A DNA stretch of 64,000 nt from Torymus aiolomorphi (taxonomy: Eukaryota; Arthropoda; Insecta; Hymenoptera; Torymidae), in NCBI GenBank assembly GCA_036365515.1, contig CM070875.1, positions 9,514,501 to 9,578,500 on the forward strand, in the 5' to 3' direction. Of this stretch, positions 9,930-22,659 are shown piece after piece. How positions within the stretch are numbered: the stretch's first letter is position 1; each line of letters opens with the position of its first letter. The notes under the pieces were generated by a model. That model was given only the letters and a program-made list of their open reading frames with translations. It was not told the origin of the DNA and did no database searches. Made by a program: the position numbers and the translations under genes.

Positions 9930-12130
9930 CCATGCCGCCCTAAAACTCTTATACACTAACCAAAATTATTGTTTCCATTCAAAAAATCATTATTACAATT
10001 TCCCAGTGTTATTCCAACAACACGCATCTCCCAGCATATGCCGCACAAATACATTTTTATATTGATTTTGCCAACCAATTTTCTACCTTATTAAAACATT
10101 CGCCGTACCTCATCAATCGGCCCCACCAATAAAACGCTCTACCATCAAAGACCTTCCTCCCTTGTCTCTCCTTCCGCGTCCCTTCACCCCCTTACGAAAA
10201 ATCGCCATCCATAACGCGCGCAACTACTCTCTCCCCATCCGCATAACTAGCCTCTCCCAACCCGGCACATATTATACACTTTTCGCGCGAGCATCCCAAT
10301 CGATCCTTCGCCTCCTATATGGCATCACAAGTGGCCCCTAGTACTGTTCCCCGCACACACACATACACCAGGAAAAACCACGCGCAGGTTGCGGGGCAGC
10401 GCGACGCTTCCTTCCCCAAGAGAGTAACCTACGTATATACACATATATATATATACACGTCACGTGTCACCCTCCAGTAGCAGCAGCAGCAGCTTCCCGT
10501 TACCCTATATTTTCCTATATCATCCCCCCAGCGTGCACCGCGTATATACCCACTACATGCTACATGTGCGCGGCCATCTGTGCCGCTCGCTCGCTCGGCC
10601 ACGCAGCTCCGGGAGGTCGCCGCGCGAGAGAGAGACAGAGTTTTTAACGCTCGCTGCACGTGCAGTCGGAAGCAGAGCAAGACCTCCCCTACGGTTCTCT
10701 TTCTTTCTCTCTACGCGTTTTTTAAACGCTAGAAACGGACTGAAATTCGATAAGCGATGCGCCGTATATATATGCTGTGTGTATATACGGATATACGGGG
10801 GAGGGACGCGCCGTTGATTTACGAGCCTGAGAAACCATCCGCGCCTCGTCTTCTCTCTTCCTGCGTTGTGTTGTTTTCTCGGAGAAAGTGACAGGAAAAA
10901 ATCTGGAGCATCTTTCGATGAACAATAACGCGCGCGCGCGCGCGTGTGCGTGTCTATTATACATATCCGTCGAAGAGTCAAGGTTCCTCTCTCCGCGTCC
11001 ACATGCACGCACAAACAACCGCGTTATTGGCGCTGTGTGTACTCTTCTGTCTCCCTCTCTCCGTATATAAATCAGAGGAATTCCGCGCGCGAGCGCGCAG
11101 CTCCCGAGACAATTGCCTCAGCCCGCGCGCCGAGAGCGTCCCATCAAGCCTCATCAGGGCGATTAGCGGCCGCGCGCGCTCGGCCGGCTCTAGATTAGCC
11201 ATTGACCCCCTTACCCTTCTCTCTCTCTCTCTCCCTCTCTCGCTTGTATATACTTCTTGCGCGACGGGTGTATATATACACGTACACGCGAGCGTTATTT
11301 CTTCCGTCTCGCTCTTTATTCACGCGTCCGCATCGCATAGGCCGAGTGCTGACGTTGGGTCAATGACACGCGAGCGTGCGTCGACGGCGCAGGGCCCCTA
11401 TTTATAATGGGTCTATATACGATATTTATAATATGCCAGTACGATCTAAGCGGAGTGTGTAATTGAAATACTGCGTGTTTATAAATATATTCTTTTTTTG
11501 TTATATAGGCGATGAAAAATCGGGTTTGTGTTTTTTTTCTCGTGATTTCGCACGATTGCGGGGCAAGGCTGCACCCGCCTAGATTTTGCTAATTGGATGG
11601 ATGTTATTACACAGTCGCGTGGGCGCGGAGTTGTAAAGATCGGGGGTTATAATACAACGTGTATATGTATGTACATGCATGACGTTGCGGGATGATTGAA
11701 AGGAGAGATGATTAATAAGGGCGATCGTTTTTCGGCGCGTGTGTGTAATAATAATGTGTATAAGGGCCCGCTCGCGGGGATATATTATACAAAGGAGTCC
11801 ACGGGTGATTGATAAGGGGTTACGAACGCGTATTGCAGCCGCGCGCGTGGACATATTTTTAACGCTGGATATGTAGTCCGTATTCAAAGTGTGTATATAT
11901 ACGCACTCGATTGATATTTATGACTGCGTATATGTCGAGAGATGGAGAGAGAGAGAGAGAGAATGCCTTCATCGATCAAGAGTTGTACCCGATCGGTATC
12001 TTATAAGTATATGATGATAAATCACGATATATGGAGAAACATTATTGTTGCAGTTTATTTTGGGCTTCGATTATGTGGAGATGTTAACTGGTATGTAGGC
12101 TACTGGATTTTACAGGTGTAATTGCACCGA
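9930..12130. other. CG-rich skew-switch island 5 (large)
   Basis: The A/C-rich left shoulder runs about 9935-10420. The long centre contains TATATA at 10443-10455, a CAG run at 10477-10493, a CGCGCG run at 10929-10944 and a CT tract at 11219-11233. The G/T-rich right shoulder begins near 11400 and ends with a GA tract near 11948. The length suggests two fused islands. Confidence 0.65.
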
Positions 12131-12880
12131 AAATTAATCAGATGTAAGTACATTTCGTAGAGGTAAATAGAATTAAACAAAAATTATGATTTATAATGTA
12201 AATGGTTTTTATTGAGAAGCAACACGATGTGCTGAGAGATCAACTCTCTTACAGGACTGCTCTCATCGCAGAGACTATATAGAACTGAACTGAACTGCTG
12301 GCCACTCTCCCATTTGATGGCTCTTGAATATGCCTTCGTTATCGCCAAATTGTTTTATTAAAGTTACCTGTATAGAACTAAAAGAAAGGACTCGCCGTTG
12401 GCCGACATCACAGTATCAGGTTTTTAAAGCATTGGTTCGTCGGCCAATATCGCTTTCCCACAGCTTATTGGTTACATACATATTTGGTTCCTTAGACTTT
12501 GATAAACAATTAACTATACATAAAAGAATGGTTAAAAGATAGAATTAAGTTCGTAGTAATTCTTATTGCGATACATCTGTTTAAGATATAGAGTGACCCA
12601 AGAGTCTTAAAAAACACGTGTGCGTGTTCAGTAATAGACATGTACTTACAAAAACGCGAAGTACACATTATTGTCGTTTGTGATTATAGATATATGATGT
12701 AGAATAATAAGCGCAAAATTCATCGAACAACTCTTTTGATCTTCGTTTTCCTTCACCATTCAAGGACGATGCTGTCTATTTAAACTTACAGCCTATACAA
12801 AAACGACTTGTTTTTGTTCATCAACCTCTACTCCTGAACACGCCTGGTATATATTTGTTCTTATTATAAGAATCAGCGAT
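12131..12880. other. Spacer of mixed composition, unassigned
   Basis: Sequence around 12200-12560 has moderate GC without the island skew and could be an old retroelement remnant, but I see no ends, tRNA-primer site or pol frame to support that. The rest is AT-rich. Confidence 0.4.
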
Positions 12881-14340
12881 TTTCACAGCGTTCCCGTGTA
12901 CACTCAACCCTCAATCTTATCTCAATCATCATGCATCCCGAACCTTCATCATCCTCCGCCTCCTGAAAACTTCATCTCACGCCCCTATATATTCGTCCCA
13001 AAAGAACCTTCATTCCGAAAATACCGCAGGCTCTTCGCGGAGGAGAGCACACCAGTCGCGCGATGCACAGCAGCAGCATCATCCAAGCATGAGCGAGAGC
13101 GACCGTCGCCGCCGCAAACAAAGCGGATTTTCGGCCCGACCAGCCGGACGTCCCTCTCTCTCTCTCTTCTCTTCATAAAGCGAAAAGAGCGAGCCAATGG
13201 ACAGGCACGTGTATATATATATACATACATACGTACGACGTAAAAAAGCATCAGCGGCGGTATAGCACACAGCAGCGGTAGGAGGGACTTCAAAGGAGAG
13301 CGGACGCACCGAGCTGCGAACGCCGCCGCACCAATCGGGGTATAAAATCAGGGAGCGCTTTCGTCGTGGTACAGTCTCCATCCATCCCCCTGGCCGTCTC
13401 CTTCGCCCTCGTCGTATAATCAATATCAAACGCTCGGCTTTTGGCTCGCTGGGGTGGTGCTGGTCCAGATAAAAGGGGGCGAGAACTCGTTTGTCGGAAA
13501 TGCCCTGGTTAGCGCGCTCCCGTGTACATATATATATATATATATACACACGTAGGTATACTCGCTTCTTCCTTTGTGCGCGGTGGTACACACATCCGCG
13601 TCGTCGTCGTCGCAGAGCACCCCTCCTTCCTTCCAGCCGGTGCACGCAGAATGCAATTTAAGCCACGCGACCCCCCCGCCCGCGTGTAATACGGGGTGCG
13701 AGTAGTACAGCGGACTCTCTCTCTCTCTCTCTCTCTCGTTTTTTTCCTTTCCTTTCTTCCTTTTGTCAGCGTCGCGTGATGCCAGCGTGCCCCTCGTATG
13801 TGCGTGCGAAAGAGACACGCGCTGGCGCACGCGTGTGAGAAGCGGCGTTCCGGGATTAGCGGTTCGCGCGCGCGTGCGGGATTGTTTATGAAAGAGGAGG
13901 AATCGCGTTTTCATGGTTATAGAGCTGTGTGCCGTAGGGGAGATCAGGGGGTGGTGGTAGTTTCATTTTTTAGAGGCAAGGGCTGGATAATGCTATTTTA
14001 GCGCGGATAATTTTCGACAAGGGTTGGAAGGGGATGGGTGAGTAGTTTCGAGAGGCGACGGTTGGAAAGAAGGTGGAGGATGGAAAATTGTTGGATAGTG
14101 GTGAACTCGACTGTACTGGACGGTCGAGATAAGGTGGAGCTCTGGGAAAACGCGCGTGCGGGCGATTTTTTGTTATATTGCGGTGGTGGGTGATGGCTGG
14201 GAAAACCTGGGAAGTGCGGTGGCGATTTTGGTTCAATGTATGGTGGTTAACTGGGTTCAATTAGGTAAACGTAGAAGTTGGGCTGTGTATATTACGTGCA
14301 GGGGTCGTAGGCTTTTAAAGTTGATAATATTTTTATTAGA
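12881..14340. other. CG-rich skew-switch island 6
   Basis: The left shoulder (12885-13030) is C-rich. The centre holds two TATATA cores (about 13209-13221 and 13526-13545), a CGTCGTCGT run near 13600 and a long CT tract at about 13714-13738. The right shoulder (13900-14320) is strongly G/T-rich. Confidence 0.7.
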
Positions 14341-15650
14341 TAACGTAATATTATGATATTAATAGTTAATTGATTTTTTGTAGTCCTGCGTGCGTCTTAT
14401 AATAGGACGTATTCGTTAAAGCACTTTCAGGCTACTAAAAATTGATTACAATCAAATAAGACGGATTTAAAATCTATACCCAATCGTATTATCTGACCTG
14501 AAAAAGATTGGGAAATTAATAATAATAATAATAATAATAACAATAATAATCGTTTTTATTCACACAGATTTTTTTTTTAATTTAACGGTTGGGCTTCATG
14601 TTTAACTCATTTTTTAATGAACTAACACGAAACAATTTTTCTTGCGGGGGCATACCCTGGGCCCTAAAGGGTTAATAAAAGTACAGTATTCTTTTTATTG
14701 ATAATTTTTTGTTCATGTGCGAGATTTCATTATGATTATGATTAATATATTATAGCCGAGAATTGTAAAAGATATCATAAATCGTAAGCAATAATAAAAT
14801 TATTGATAATCTTGGAATGATAATAGAAATCAATCGTTTCACATTTTGCCAATGTTTTATTACGATCGTTACTACATTTTCAGTGTTTTATAAGCCGAAA
14901 AGAATCATGTTTATGGGTTTCTAACACGCTTGTTTAGCGTTCAAGCTAATATCGACTGGCGTAAACTCGCTCCTTTATTATTTTCGTTCTCGTATATAAT
15001 AAAGCCGAGCGCTAATAAATACCGAAGTCGATGAGCCGTAAATAAAATGTAGACCGAAATATACATAAATCATATTATAAAGCATCCATAGCGACATTTA
15101 TTATGCGAGCTTCGCGCGTTCGAGCCGCGATTTTCTCCGTATATGTACGCGGATTTAATATTCGATCGACGGTGGCATAAATATAGCGATATAAAAATGC
15201 CCGAGTCGGAGACTTATAAATGATGAATCCTCGTACTCTATTTAATTGTCGAAATTGTTTAATTAGTTTTATGAAACGTCAAATTGAAATGTGCAGTTTT
15301 GCGACTGCATGCGCCAAAAATCTGCATATCACATGAAGTTGCATACTATGATCGTATTATACGGTGAATAAATGAAAAGTTTTATTTTTCAAGCTAAAAA
15401 TGTATATTCGCATGTTGGAGTCGGTGGAAGTTATTCCACCGTTATTCATTGAAAATTACTTTATTTACTATAACCTGCGATGATTAATGGCTTTGTTTTT
15501 CGTTATTTTAACAAAGTAATATTTGATATAGATATCATCTATACTACTTTACAAAATTCTGTGCGCAAGTCCATTTAATAGAAAATGACGACCTGAATTC
15601 AAATCATTATAAAGTCGTTTTTTATTATTATACGTATTCGTATCACAATT
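14341..15650. other. AT-rich spacer with (TAA)n
   Basis: AT-rich DNA with a TAA trinucleotide run at about 14517-14550. A single end-like CCCTTTAGGG next to TTAA (14672-14675) resembles one terminus of a TTAA-target transposon, but I could not find a convincing partner end. The segment 14990-15190 is moderately CG-containing but lacks skew. Confidence 0.45.
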
Positions 15651-16960
15651 TGCATCAATCTTAAACCTTAAAATCCAGCCACTCAATATTCAAACCGCAG
15701 TAAACAACTATTTCCTCAACACCACTATATATATATACACACCAAACATAATCCTCGTCTCTCTCAACCATCTATATACTCTCCTCCTCCCACAGCGCAT
15801 CAATTAACATGATTACTCTTCACAAGCGCGCTGCGCACTAAACCAACACACACATCCATACACCGCAGCCTCCTCGCCTCGCATTCTTCATCGCCTCGTC
15901 AAACTCCTCTCAATATTTCCCAACCTATCCATCCATCCACGACTATACATCCCTCCCCCGTAAAGAGCGACCGTTACACCCATTAAACCTCGTAAAACCA
16001 TCACGCGCGTTAAGACAAAACCCATTATACACTCCGCGCAGTCAAAAGTTCACGTGCGCGCGTGCGCTACTCACGTGTTTTTACACACATACGCAGGAAT
16101 GCATCGCGAAGAAGAAGAGCGCTGCTACAGTCTCTCTTCCCATGAGGAATACGTAATCCCTCCCCGAACACATGCGTCGGGGCATATTAATTCTCTCTGT
16201 GTATAACAGACACCGATGGCGCAGCTTTGCCTATAGCGCGACGCGCGCTGGCTAATGGGTATAGATAATATATAGGTGCACACTGTGGTAATCGATCGGA
16301 GCCGCCGCGCTAGGAATTTATCGGCCCGGGCTACCGTGATGGCGCGCGCGCTGGACCGAGGAGGTCTAATGGAATTTTCGAGAGAAGCGACGCGGGACGC
16401 GAGAGAGCTACGAATAATGACGGAGTCATCGCGCGCGTCCTGGGTATAGGAGATTGGTTGCATTCTGCGGCGAAGGGACGGGTTTTGGTTTTTGTTTTAT
16501 GTAAGGCGCGCGTGTAGAACAGTGGGTCTATATGGGACTGTGCTGCTGTGATGGCGCAAGTGTAGCGGGTTGAGAAATTTTTGGTCAGCGTTGTGTAGCT
16601 GTTTACAGGGCGTTTTCTGATGTAATGGTGGTCGTTTTTCATTTTCTTCTGGCGTCAGTAGCATAGTTGTATATCGAAATGGATTTAATGGAATTTGATA
16701 GCTCGATAAGTGGCTCGGATTAGATGTTATGTAAAATTGATTTGAAACGACCTCACAGTTTTTTTGCTTTCGGATGTGTATGATGCTTGAAATTGTGCGG
16801 TGTAATGGTAAACTGCCGATTTTGGTTGTTGTCGGTTGCGAGGTTCGTATTGGGCTTGAAAATAAATCGTGAAATTCTGGAAATTTCGTTTTTCTCTTTA
16901 TTTCTACGTTACTTCATTGTACGATTATTAATTAGCGACAAGACTTACGGGTTTCGAATA
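15651..16960. other. CG-rich skew-switch island 7
   Basis: By hand count, 15901-15960 has 27 C to 2 G, and 16561-16620 has 7 C to 20 G. The switch lies in the CG-dense segment 16080-16450. The right shoulder fades near 16870. Confidence 0.75.
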
Positions 16961-16970
16961 AATTCAAATA

Positions 16971-17781
16971 CACGGAGAGGAAAACTCCGTAAACGTAACC
17001 TTATTTTTATCCGCCAAGGTTAGTGCATGTATTCGTATGTAGGAAATGCTCGCTGGTAATTAATTGGGTTAATCTAATAAATGATCACGACGAGCCATGA
17101 ATTTGTGTAAACTTCTTTATTAGTAGTCGACGTTTCGACTCTCGATGAGAAGCCCTTCTCAAGAAGTAGTGACTCGTCAATCCTTTGACAACGATAATAT
17201 CTCGACTTAATACGATATTTTATATTATTTTAATAGTTTATAAAACAGAATTCTTGGCGTACTTTTAATCGAATGTTTTTATATTTCTTTATATTTCTTG
17301 AGAAGGGCTTCTCATCGAGAGCCGAAACGTCGACTACTAATAAAGAAGTTTACCCAAATTTATGGCTCGTCGTAATCATTTATGAGATTAACCAGTTAGT
17401 GCATGTAGCCAAGCGCCGAATACCGGACTCTCAGGCCGTTTTTGTCTGAGTCCTCCGTAAACGTAAACATAACAGTCGCATGTTTTTCTGAAGTAAGGAG
17501 ATGCAAAAAATATTTGCACGTAAATAAATAAACTTTACATAGCTTCTATACGATTGACATAAGTTAATTATAATTGTAATATATTTTTGTATTATAATTT
17601 AGCTAAACAAAATCAATTATTAAGAATTGGTGAACGTGTAAAAAAATCTCTTTACTGTTGACTGTCAGGCAGAAACTACCGGAGACTCAAGTAATGCTAT
17701 AGCTTTATGCCTACTACCCGAGTCACTCAGGCCGTTTTAGCCTGAGTCTCCAGTTGACGATACGAAACTTTTCTCTCCGTG
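16971..17781. mobile_element. 811 bp TIR element, TA target site, with nested insertion
   Basis: The left end begins CACGGAGAGGAAAACTCCG and the right end, on the minus strand, begins CACGGAGAGAAAAGTTTCG. TA lies outside both ends (16969-16970 and 17782-17783). Subterminal hairpins with the shared loop word CGTTTT occur at about 17425-17453 and 17725-17747. The word CTCCGTAAACGTAA occurs twice, near 16986 and 17453. No transposase is encoded. A second element is nested at about 17032-17394. Confidence 0.65.
17032..17394. mobile_element. Inverted-repeat element nested in the 811 bp element
   Basis: Two 98-base arms, 17067-17164 and 17296-17393, are inverted copies with about seven differences. 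The arms contain GTCGACGTTTCG and a segment that folds as GGCTTCTC-ATC-GAGAGCC followed by GAAAC. The direct repeat GTTAGTGCATGTA (13 bases) lies at 17019-17031 and 17395-17407 and looks like a target duplication. A long duplication plus head-to-head arms is more typical of Penelope-like retroelement fragments than of cut-and-paste transposons. This assignment is inference. Confidence 0.5.
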
Positions 17782-17799
17782 TACCTCGTTAAAATAGTA

Positions 17800-19165
17800 C
17801 AGTAACACGCTTCCAGCCAGGAAAAAGAATAGTAGCAAGTACATTGCCGCATACAACTCACAGTATAACACGCATTCCAAATTTAATTTACTTTTTAAAC
17901 ATTTTCATCAACATTAAAATAATCCGCCATCTCAAACTTTACAATGAACTCTCACAACCCAACTCTTCATTACACTTCGAAAATCAGACCTTTAAAAATC
18001 CTCGTACAAAAGACCGTATTCCAGAAAAATCGATAGCACAAAGGAAAATCTGCCCTTTCACCATTTCGACACCCCGTCAATAGCTCCTATATACTACCTC
18101 CACAAAGCTTCATAACGAGATCTCCGCGAAACCCCTAACGTCATAACGTGTCAAAGGTCGTTGGCCAGGTACACCCACACACACACACGACCCTCACAAT
18201 AACACTTCGCGCCCGAACTGCGATCTCGACAACCCCGTCGACCATTCACCAACGCACGCACACACACACCCTCTCTCTTATCATCCTCTCTTGCGCTCTT
18301 TTTTAATGACCCCGGCTTATCCTCCCATCTCCAAAGCTCGCGAGTGAAAATACGGAGGGCGAAAAAGCTCTCTCTCCCTCTCCGAGGGCGTTAAAAGGCG
18401 AGCGTACAAAAGCGGCGCCGGGGGGCGAGAGTATAGGAAGCGCGCGGGGCGAACGGAAGCCAAAGGAGAACGTCGAAGGGAAGGCGGAAGGAGCTCTGGG
18501 AGCCGGAACCAGGGGGTGGAGAGGCGAGAGAGAGACTCGCGCTAGCGGCGCCGGCCCCGATATACGGCGGAAGCGTCGCGTTTGCCGGAAGTCGCCGAGG
18601 AAATGAAACGCCACCCACCGCCGCCACCGTCAGCCAGCCAACGAACGTCGTGTATATATAGAAGCAGAGAGAGCGAGCTTTTCTGCGAGGAGGTTTGTGT
18701 GTGTGTGTGTTTACGATCTGGAAGGCGGCATAGGAGAGAGTACGAGTGTGTGTGTGTGTGAGGGGCGAACAAAGAGATTATGCGCGAGGACGCGCGCCCG
18801 CGAGAGAGAGAGAGAGAGATTGCGAGAATGACGGGAGGATATTTGCTGGCGAAAGCAGGCGCGTCATTTTCTTCCTCTTTTTTTTTTGTGCGAGGAAACG
18901 AGGTAGACGCGCGTTGTTGTTTGCTTTCGGAGCCCGAGGTTTTGGCATGGGGGTGTGGTGAAAAGTTGGAGGGGTGAATTTTGCAGAAGAATATATATTT
19001 GAGGGGGTGAGAGTAGGCTTGTGCATTTGTTTATTTTGTATATTCGCTGTAGGTCTGGCGTGTGTGTATTCCGGAAGTAAATCGGAAACGAGCGAAGGTG
19101 GTGACAGGAAATTACCTGAGCAGAAGTGTGCGGAAGTGGCCTGGAAAATCTTGAATTAAAAGATA
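17800..19165. other. CG-rich skew-switch island 8
   Basis: By hand count, 18181-18240 has 26 C to 9 G, and 18961-19020 has 2 C to 22 G. The switch region (18300-18560) is followed by GT tracts near 18693 and 18747 and a GA tract at about 18803-18821. Confidence 0.75.
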
Positions 19166-19329
19166 TGTACATAGAGTTTGCGGTGTATAATATTAATGAT
19201 TAATTGTTTGTTTTATAGTTTTAGTCAGAGGAAGCTTGCGAAATGTGTCTTTATAAAAAAATAGTAAAATAATGGAAAAATTTGGTAAAATAAGTTTTTA
19301 GCTTCATAATGAAGTTATCGCAACAACAC

Positions 19330-19910
19330 GTGTATCTTTAATAGAGAACACACACACATTGCGTGCATGTATCACAACAATAACAACAAAAGAACAACCA
19401 ATCCTCAAACATGCCAGCTAGCTTGAAAATAACTCAACGGGATTTCAAATCGCACAATAAGCCCGCGAAGGAAATAAAGTCACTCTGTCTTCGGAAAAAG
19501 TACATTATCCAGAGAGATAGCGAGACTTATGAAAGTGCGCGTGTTGTGTATACATATATATTATACGTGCGTTCGTACGTCGATATCTGCCGCCATTTGT
19601 TCTCGACTCGATTTCCGCGATTCAACGAGAGAGAGTGGGAGAGAGGTGACCGGACTTCCTCTTTCCGCACTTCCTGCTTCCCCGACTTTTCCGTTCCGTC
19701 GCCGACGACGAAGATGAAATGGCGGATGGAAGATAACGAGGTGTCCCGAGTTTTCTCGTTATGCTCCCTGCGTCTGGTTTTTCTTTTCGTTTTGCGTATA
19801 ACAGGGTATTACGATAATACGTGTCTGTTTTACAGGAATCGCAAAAGTGCATGTGCTTAGTTGTGCGAGAGTCTTGGGGATTTAACGTTATTAAACGTTC
19901 GTTAAAATTA
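19330..19910. other. CG-rich skew-switch island 9 (small)
   Basis: The A/C-rich left part (19330-19440) leads into a CG-containing centre and a G-richer right part after about 19700. It is shorter and weaker than its neighbours. Confidence 0.5.
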
Positions 19911-20850
19911 ACGTGAAGTAAAAATTCTAAGGATCGTTATAATATTTTCAAAGAGAAATGGCATGTATATATAATGGTAATATGGCATGTATATAATGAC
20001 ATGTATATGGTATATGTGTTAAGTTGCTTAGTATTATTCTATTTATTGTCACTTTCCCGTAATTTTATTTACTATTCTTGATGAATTCATTAATAGTTTT
20101 AAAAAATTTTAAAGAGATAAAAATTTTTAATTATTCCAACTGTGAATAATAATTTTTAGTAAAAACTATTTTAATGCAATTTTCATAGGACAATAAACCT
20201 ATCAATAGTTATAAATGATAAATTACATAACTCCTGCGTATGTAAGTATGAAAAACATTTTCATTTTTATTGTTCAGTGTCATTAAAATACCCATTATTT
20301 GTAAGAAAAAGTCATCGCAATAAGTTTAAAATCGAAGACTCCGAGCCTCGGGGTAAGAATTAATAGAATTTTTTATGAATAAATATAACAAAAAGAGATT
20401 TTTTATTTCAATAAGTATAACGAGATCTTCAAAATACACCGGTATAAAGCCGACAATATAAAAGACGATTAAAAATCGATCTGTTTAGCTCGCTAAAGGT
20501 TCGACTGTATATAACTAACGATCGCTTCATACTTCTTGCTGTTGTTCCTTTGAGGTCAAGTCCAAAAATCAGAGCGACAGTTCGGTTGTAAATCAGCCGT
20601 TGTTAGTATACTCCACGACACACTTGACGTTTAACTAGGTATACGTGCATATACATTCCATAGAAATCTCAGAGTCTACAACTTGGTGTTGCTATCGTTT
20701 GTAAATTTTTTTGTTTTAATTTTTCAAACATGGTTAATCTACGTTATCAAATATAATAATGCTACGTAACTACATGTTGATTATTTCTTTCTAAATATAA
20801 ATAACTTTAAACCCAAGCGGACAAAAAATCTCTTTGTACATATACCTTCT
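19911..20850. other. AT-rich spacer
   Basis: AT-rich DNA with short repeated words ATGGCATGTATAT around 19960-20010. No gene, RNA or transposon end was recognised. Confidence 0.5.
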
Positions 20851-22000
20851 CAAACTTCAAAATTACAGCGTACTCCCATAAGTACACGAAATTCGACTTT
20901 TCCGCTCCCAAAAATTGCTTGTCGACCCTCATTCCCATGCATCTAAGAATCCCCGAGCGTCAAATACTTTCGTACGTTATTTCTCATCGAAATATCTCCA
21001 TACGCGCACGCGCCACTCGATCCTCAACGAATGAAATTTCACGAGCATGCGAAAAAGCTCGTCGACACATCCGCGCGACTTCCTGTCCCGGCCGCGCATC
21101 GGTATATCGCGCCTCGCCTCCACCCCCACCGTATATACATATACCCACGCGTAACCATCCTCCGCGTGGGATTTAAACTCCTTGCAAGTACGCACACACA
21201 CACGTACACCGGCAGCAGCGTGTCTCCTTAAAAAACCTCGCATCTCGAATTACCCTTCTTTCTCCTCCTCATCGTTACTGCAGGAGAAACCGACCTTCGG
21301 CCTCCACCTTCTCCTCCCTCTCATTGTCAGCCGATATACGCGCGACATCGACACCTGCGCATGCTCGCGCGCTGCACATCCTCCGTCGTCGCGGAGGGCC
21401 TTTTTCGCACGCTGTAAGTATGTGTGTACCTCTGTGTGATGCAGTAGGTATAGTGTACAGAGAGAGGGAGGGAGAGTCTAATGACGGAACCCGCTAGGAG
21501 GCTACTTTGCCAGACCGTTAAGACTCGAGGCGCGTGCGCGCGCGACATGATAAGAGAGCTGCATCCTAGACTGTGGGAGTGAGGAGCGCCGCGGAGTCGT
21601 TATACGGGACACCGGAGACTCGACGTAGTAAACAAATCGCTGTCTTTGTAATTTGCCTGATTGAATGGTCAGAGGGAGAGAGAGAGAGAGGTGCATCGTA
21701 AAGACCGCGGGAGATTTCCTGTAGTGTGGGTTACGTACGGTAGCTGATGGGAGAAGGAGATGGAGAGGAGGAGAGGATGACCCATTGCGCGCCGCAGCCG
21801 CCGCCGGTGGGTAATTAGCCATTAGGGAAGGAGGCTTGTTTGGTCGGGTAGGGGTTTTGTGGATGGATATACGTAGGTGATAGTTGGTTTAAAAGTTAGG
21901 GTTCGAATTTATGTGGAGAAGGACAAGTTTTTGTGATCGTTTGAACAATATTGTCAGTTTTATAAAGATTTCATTGTGGGTTGATTGTCTGTAATGCAGG
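20851..22000. other. CG-rich skew-switch island 10
   Basis: The left shoulder (20860-21330) is C-rich with a CA tract near 21191. The switch lies near 21400. A GA tract sits at about 21676-21691. The right shoulder reaches 21980. Confidence 0.7.
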
Positions 22001-22312
22001 TAGAGAACTTTGTTTCTTATTATGTAAAAGATTAACTTCATTATTCGTTATGAAAATACTGGTGTCATTTTTATATTTCAAATTTAAATAAAAGAATACG
22101 ACTTTTCCGGAACAAAACCATCGTGTTATTGAGAAACAATTAATACTTTCTGTAATTTTCCAAAAACTGATTTAATCGAATAACCAAGTTGACGGCGATT
22201 TTGTACGACAGTTTTTCGGTCTATACCTCAACTTCACGAATTACATTATATAATTATCTCGGAAATTCCTATACCATAACACACCAATCTTTTCACTATC
22301 GCGCCAGTTTAA

Positions 22313-22648
22313 GGTAGTTTCTCACTCCTAAGATCGAACGGACAAGTATAATGATAAAAAAAATTTTTTCAAGCGAAAATTGTTTTTGTATAAGTGTACA
22401 TTTTATCGGGTTGAAAAACGTATCGAGTAAATACGAGAATTTTTTTGTTTTTCATCCGAATTTAATTTATAAGGGCTCATTCGATTCTTTAAACAATTTC
22501 ATATAAAAAAAAATAAAAAAAAATAAATTTTTCCAACGCTTAAATCATTCCTCATTTACATATATTGTTACTCGTCCGATCAGATTTAGCCAAACTATAT
22601 CAACAATTATTTTCCAACAACCACCGCTTCTCGAGTTGAGAAACTACC
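22313..22648. mobile_element. 336 bp TTAA-flanked MITE (piggyBac-like)
   Basis: The ends are inverted copies of GGTAGTTTCTCA, and TTAA lies immediately outside both (22309-22312 and 22649-22652). A further inverted pair inside (GATCGAACGGACAAG on the left, GATCGGACGAG read from the right) extends the symmetry. TTAA duplication is characteristic of piggyBac-type transposition. The terminal bases are not the usual CCC, so family placement is tentative. It is non-coding. The flanking 22001-22312 is AT-rich and featureless. Confidence 0.65.
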
Positions 22649-22659
22649 TTAATTAGACC

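Noticed and set aside
12190..12560. Suspected LTR or retroelement remnant
   Set aside because: No paired repeats, primer site, polypurine tract or pol frame could be identified.
14572..14675. Possible piggyBac-like MITE ending at TTAA 14672
   Set aside because: Only the right end resembles CCCTTT. The left candidate TTAACGGTTGGG does not match it well.
21895..21915. GGGTTCGAATT as a tRNA B box
   Set aside because: No A box or foldable cloverleaf at the right distance upstream.
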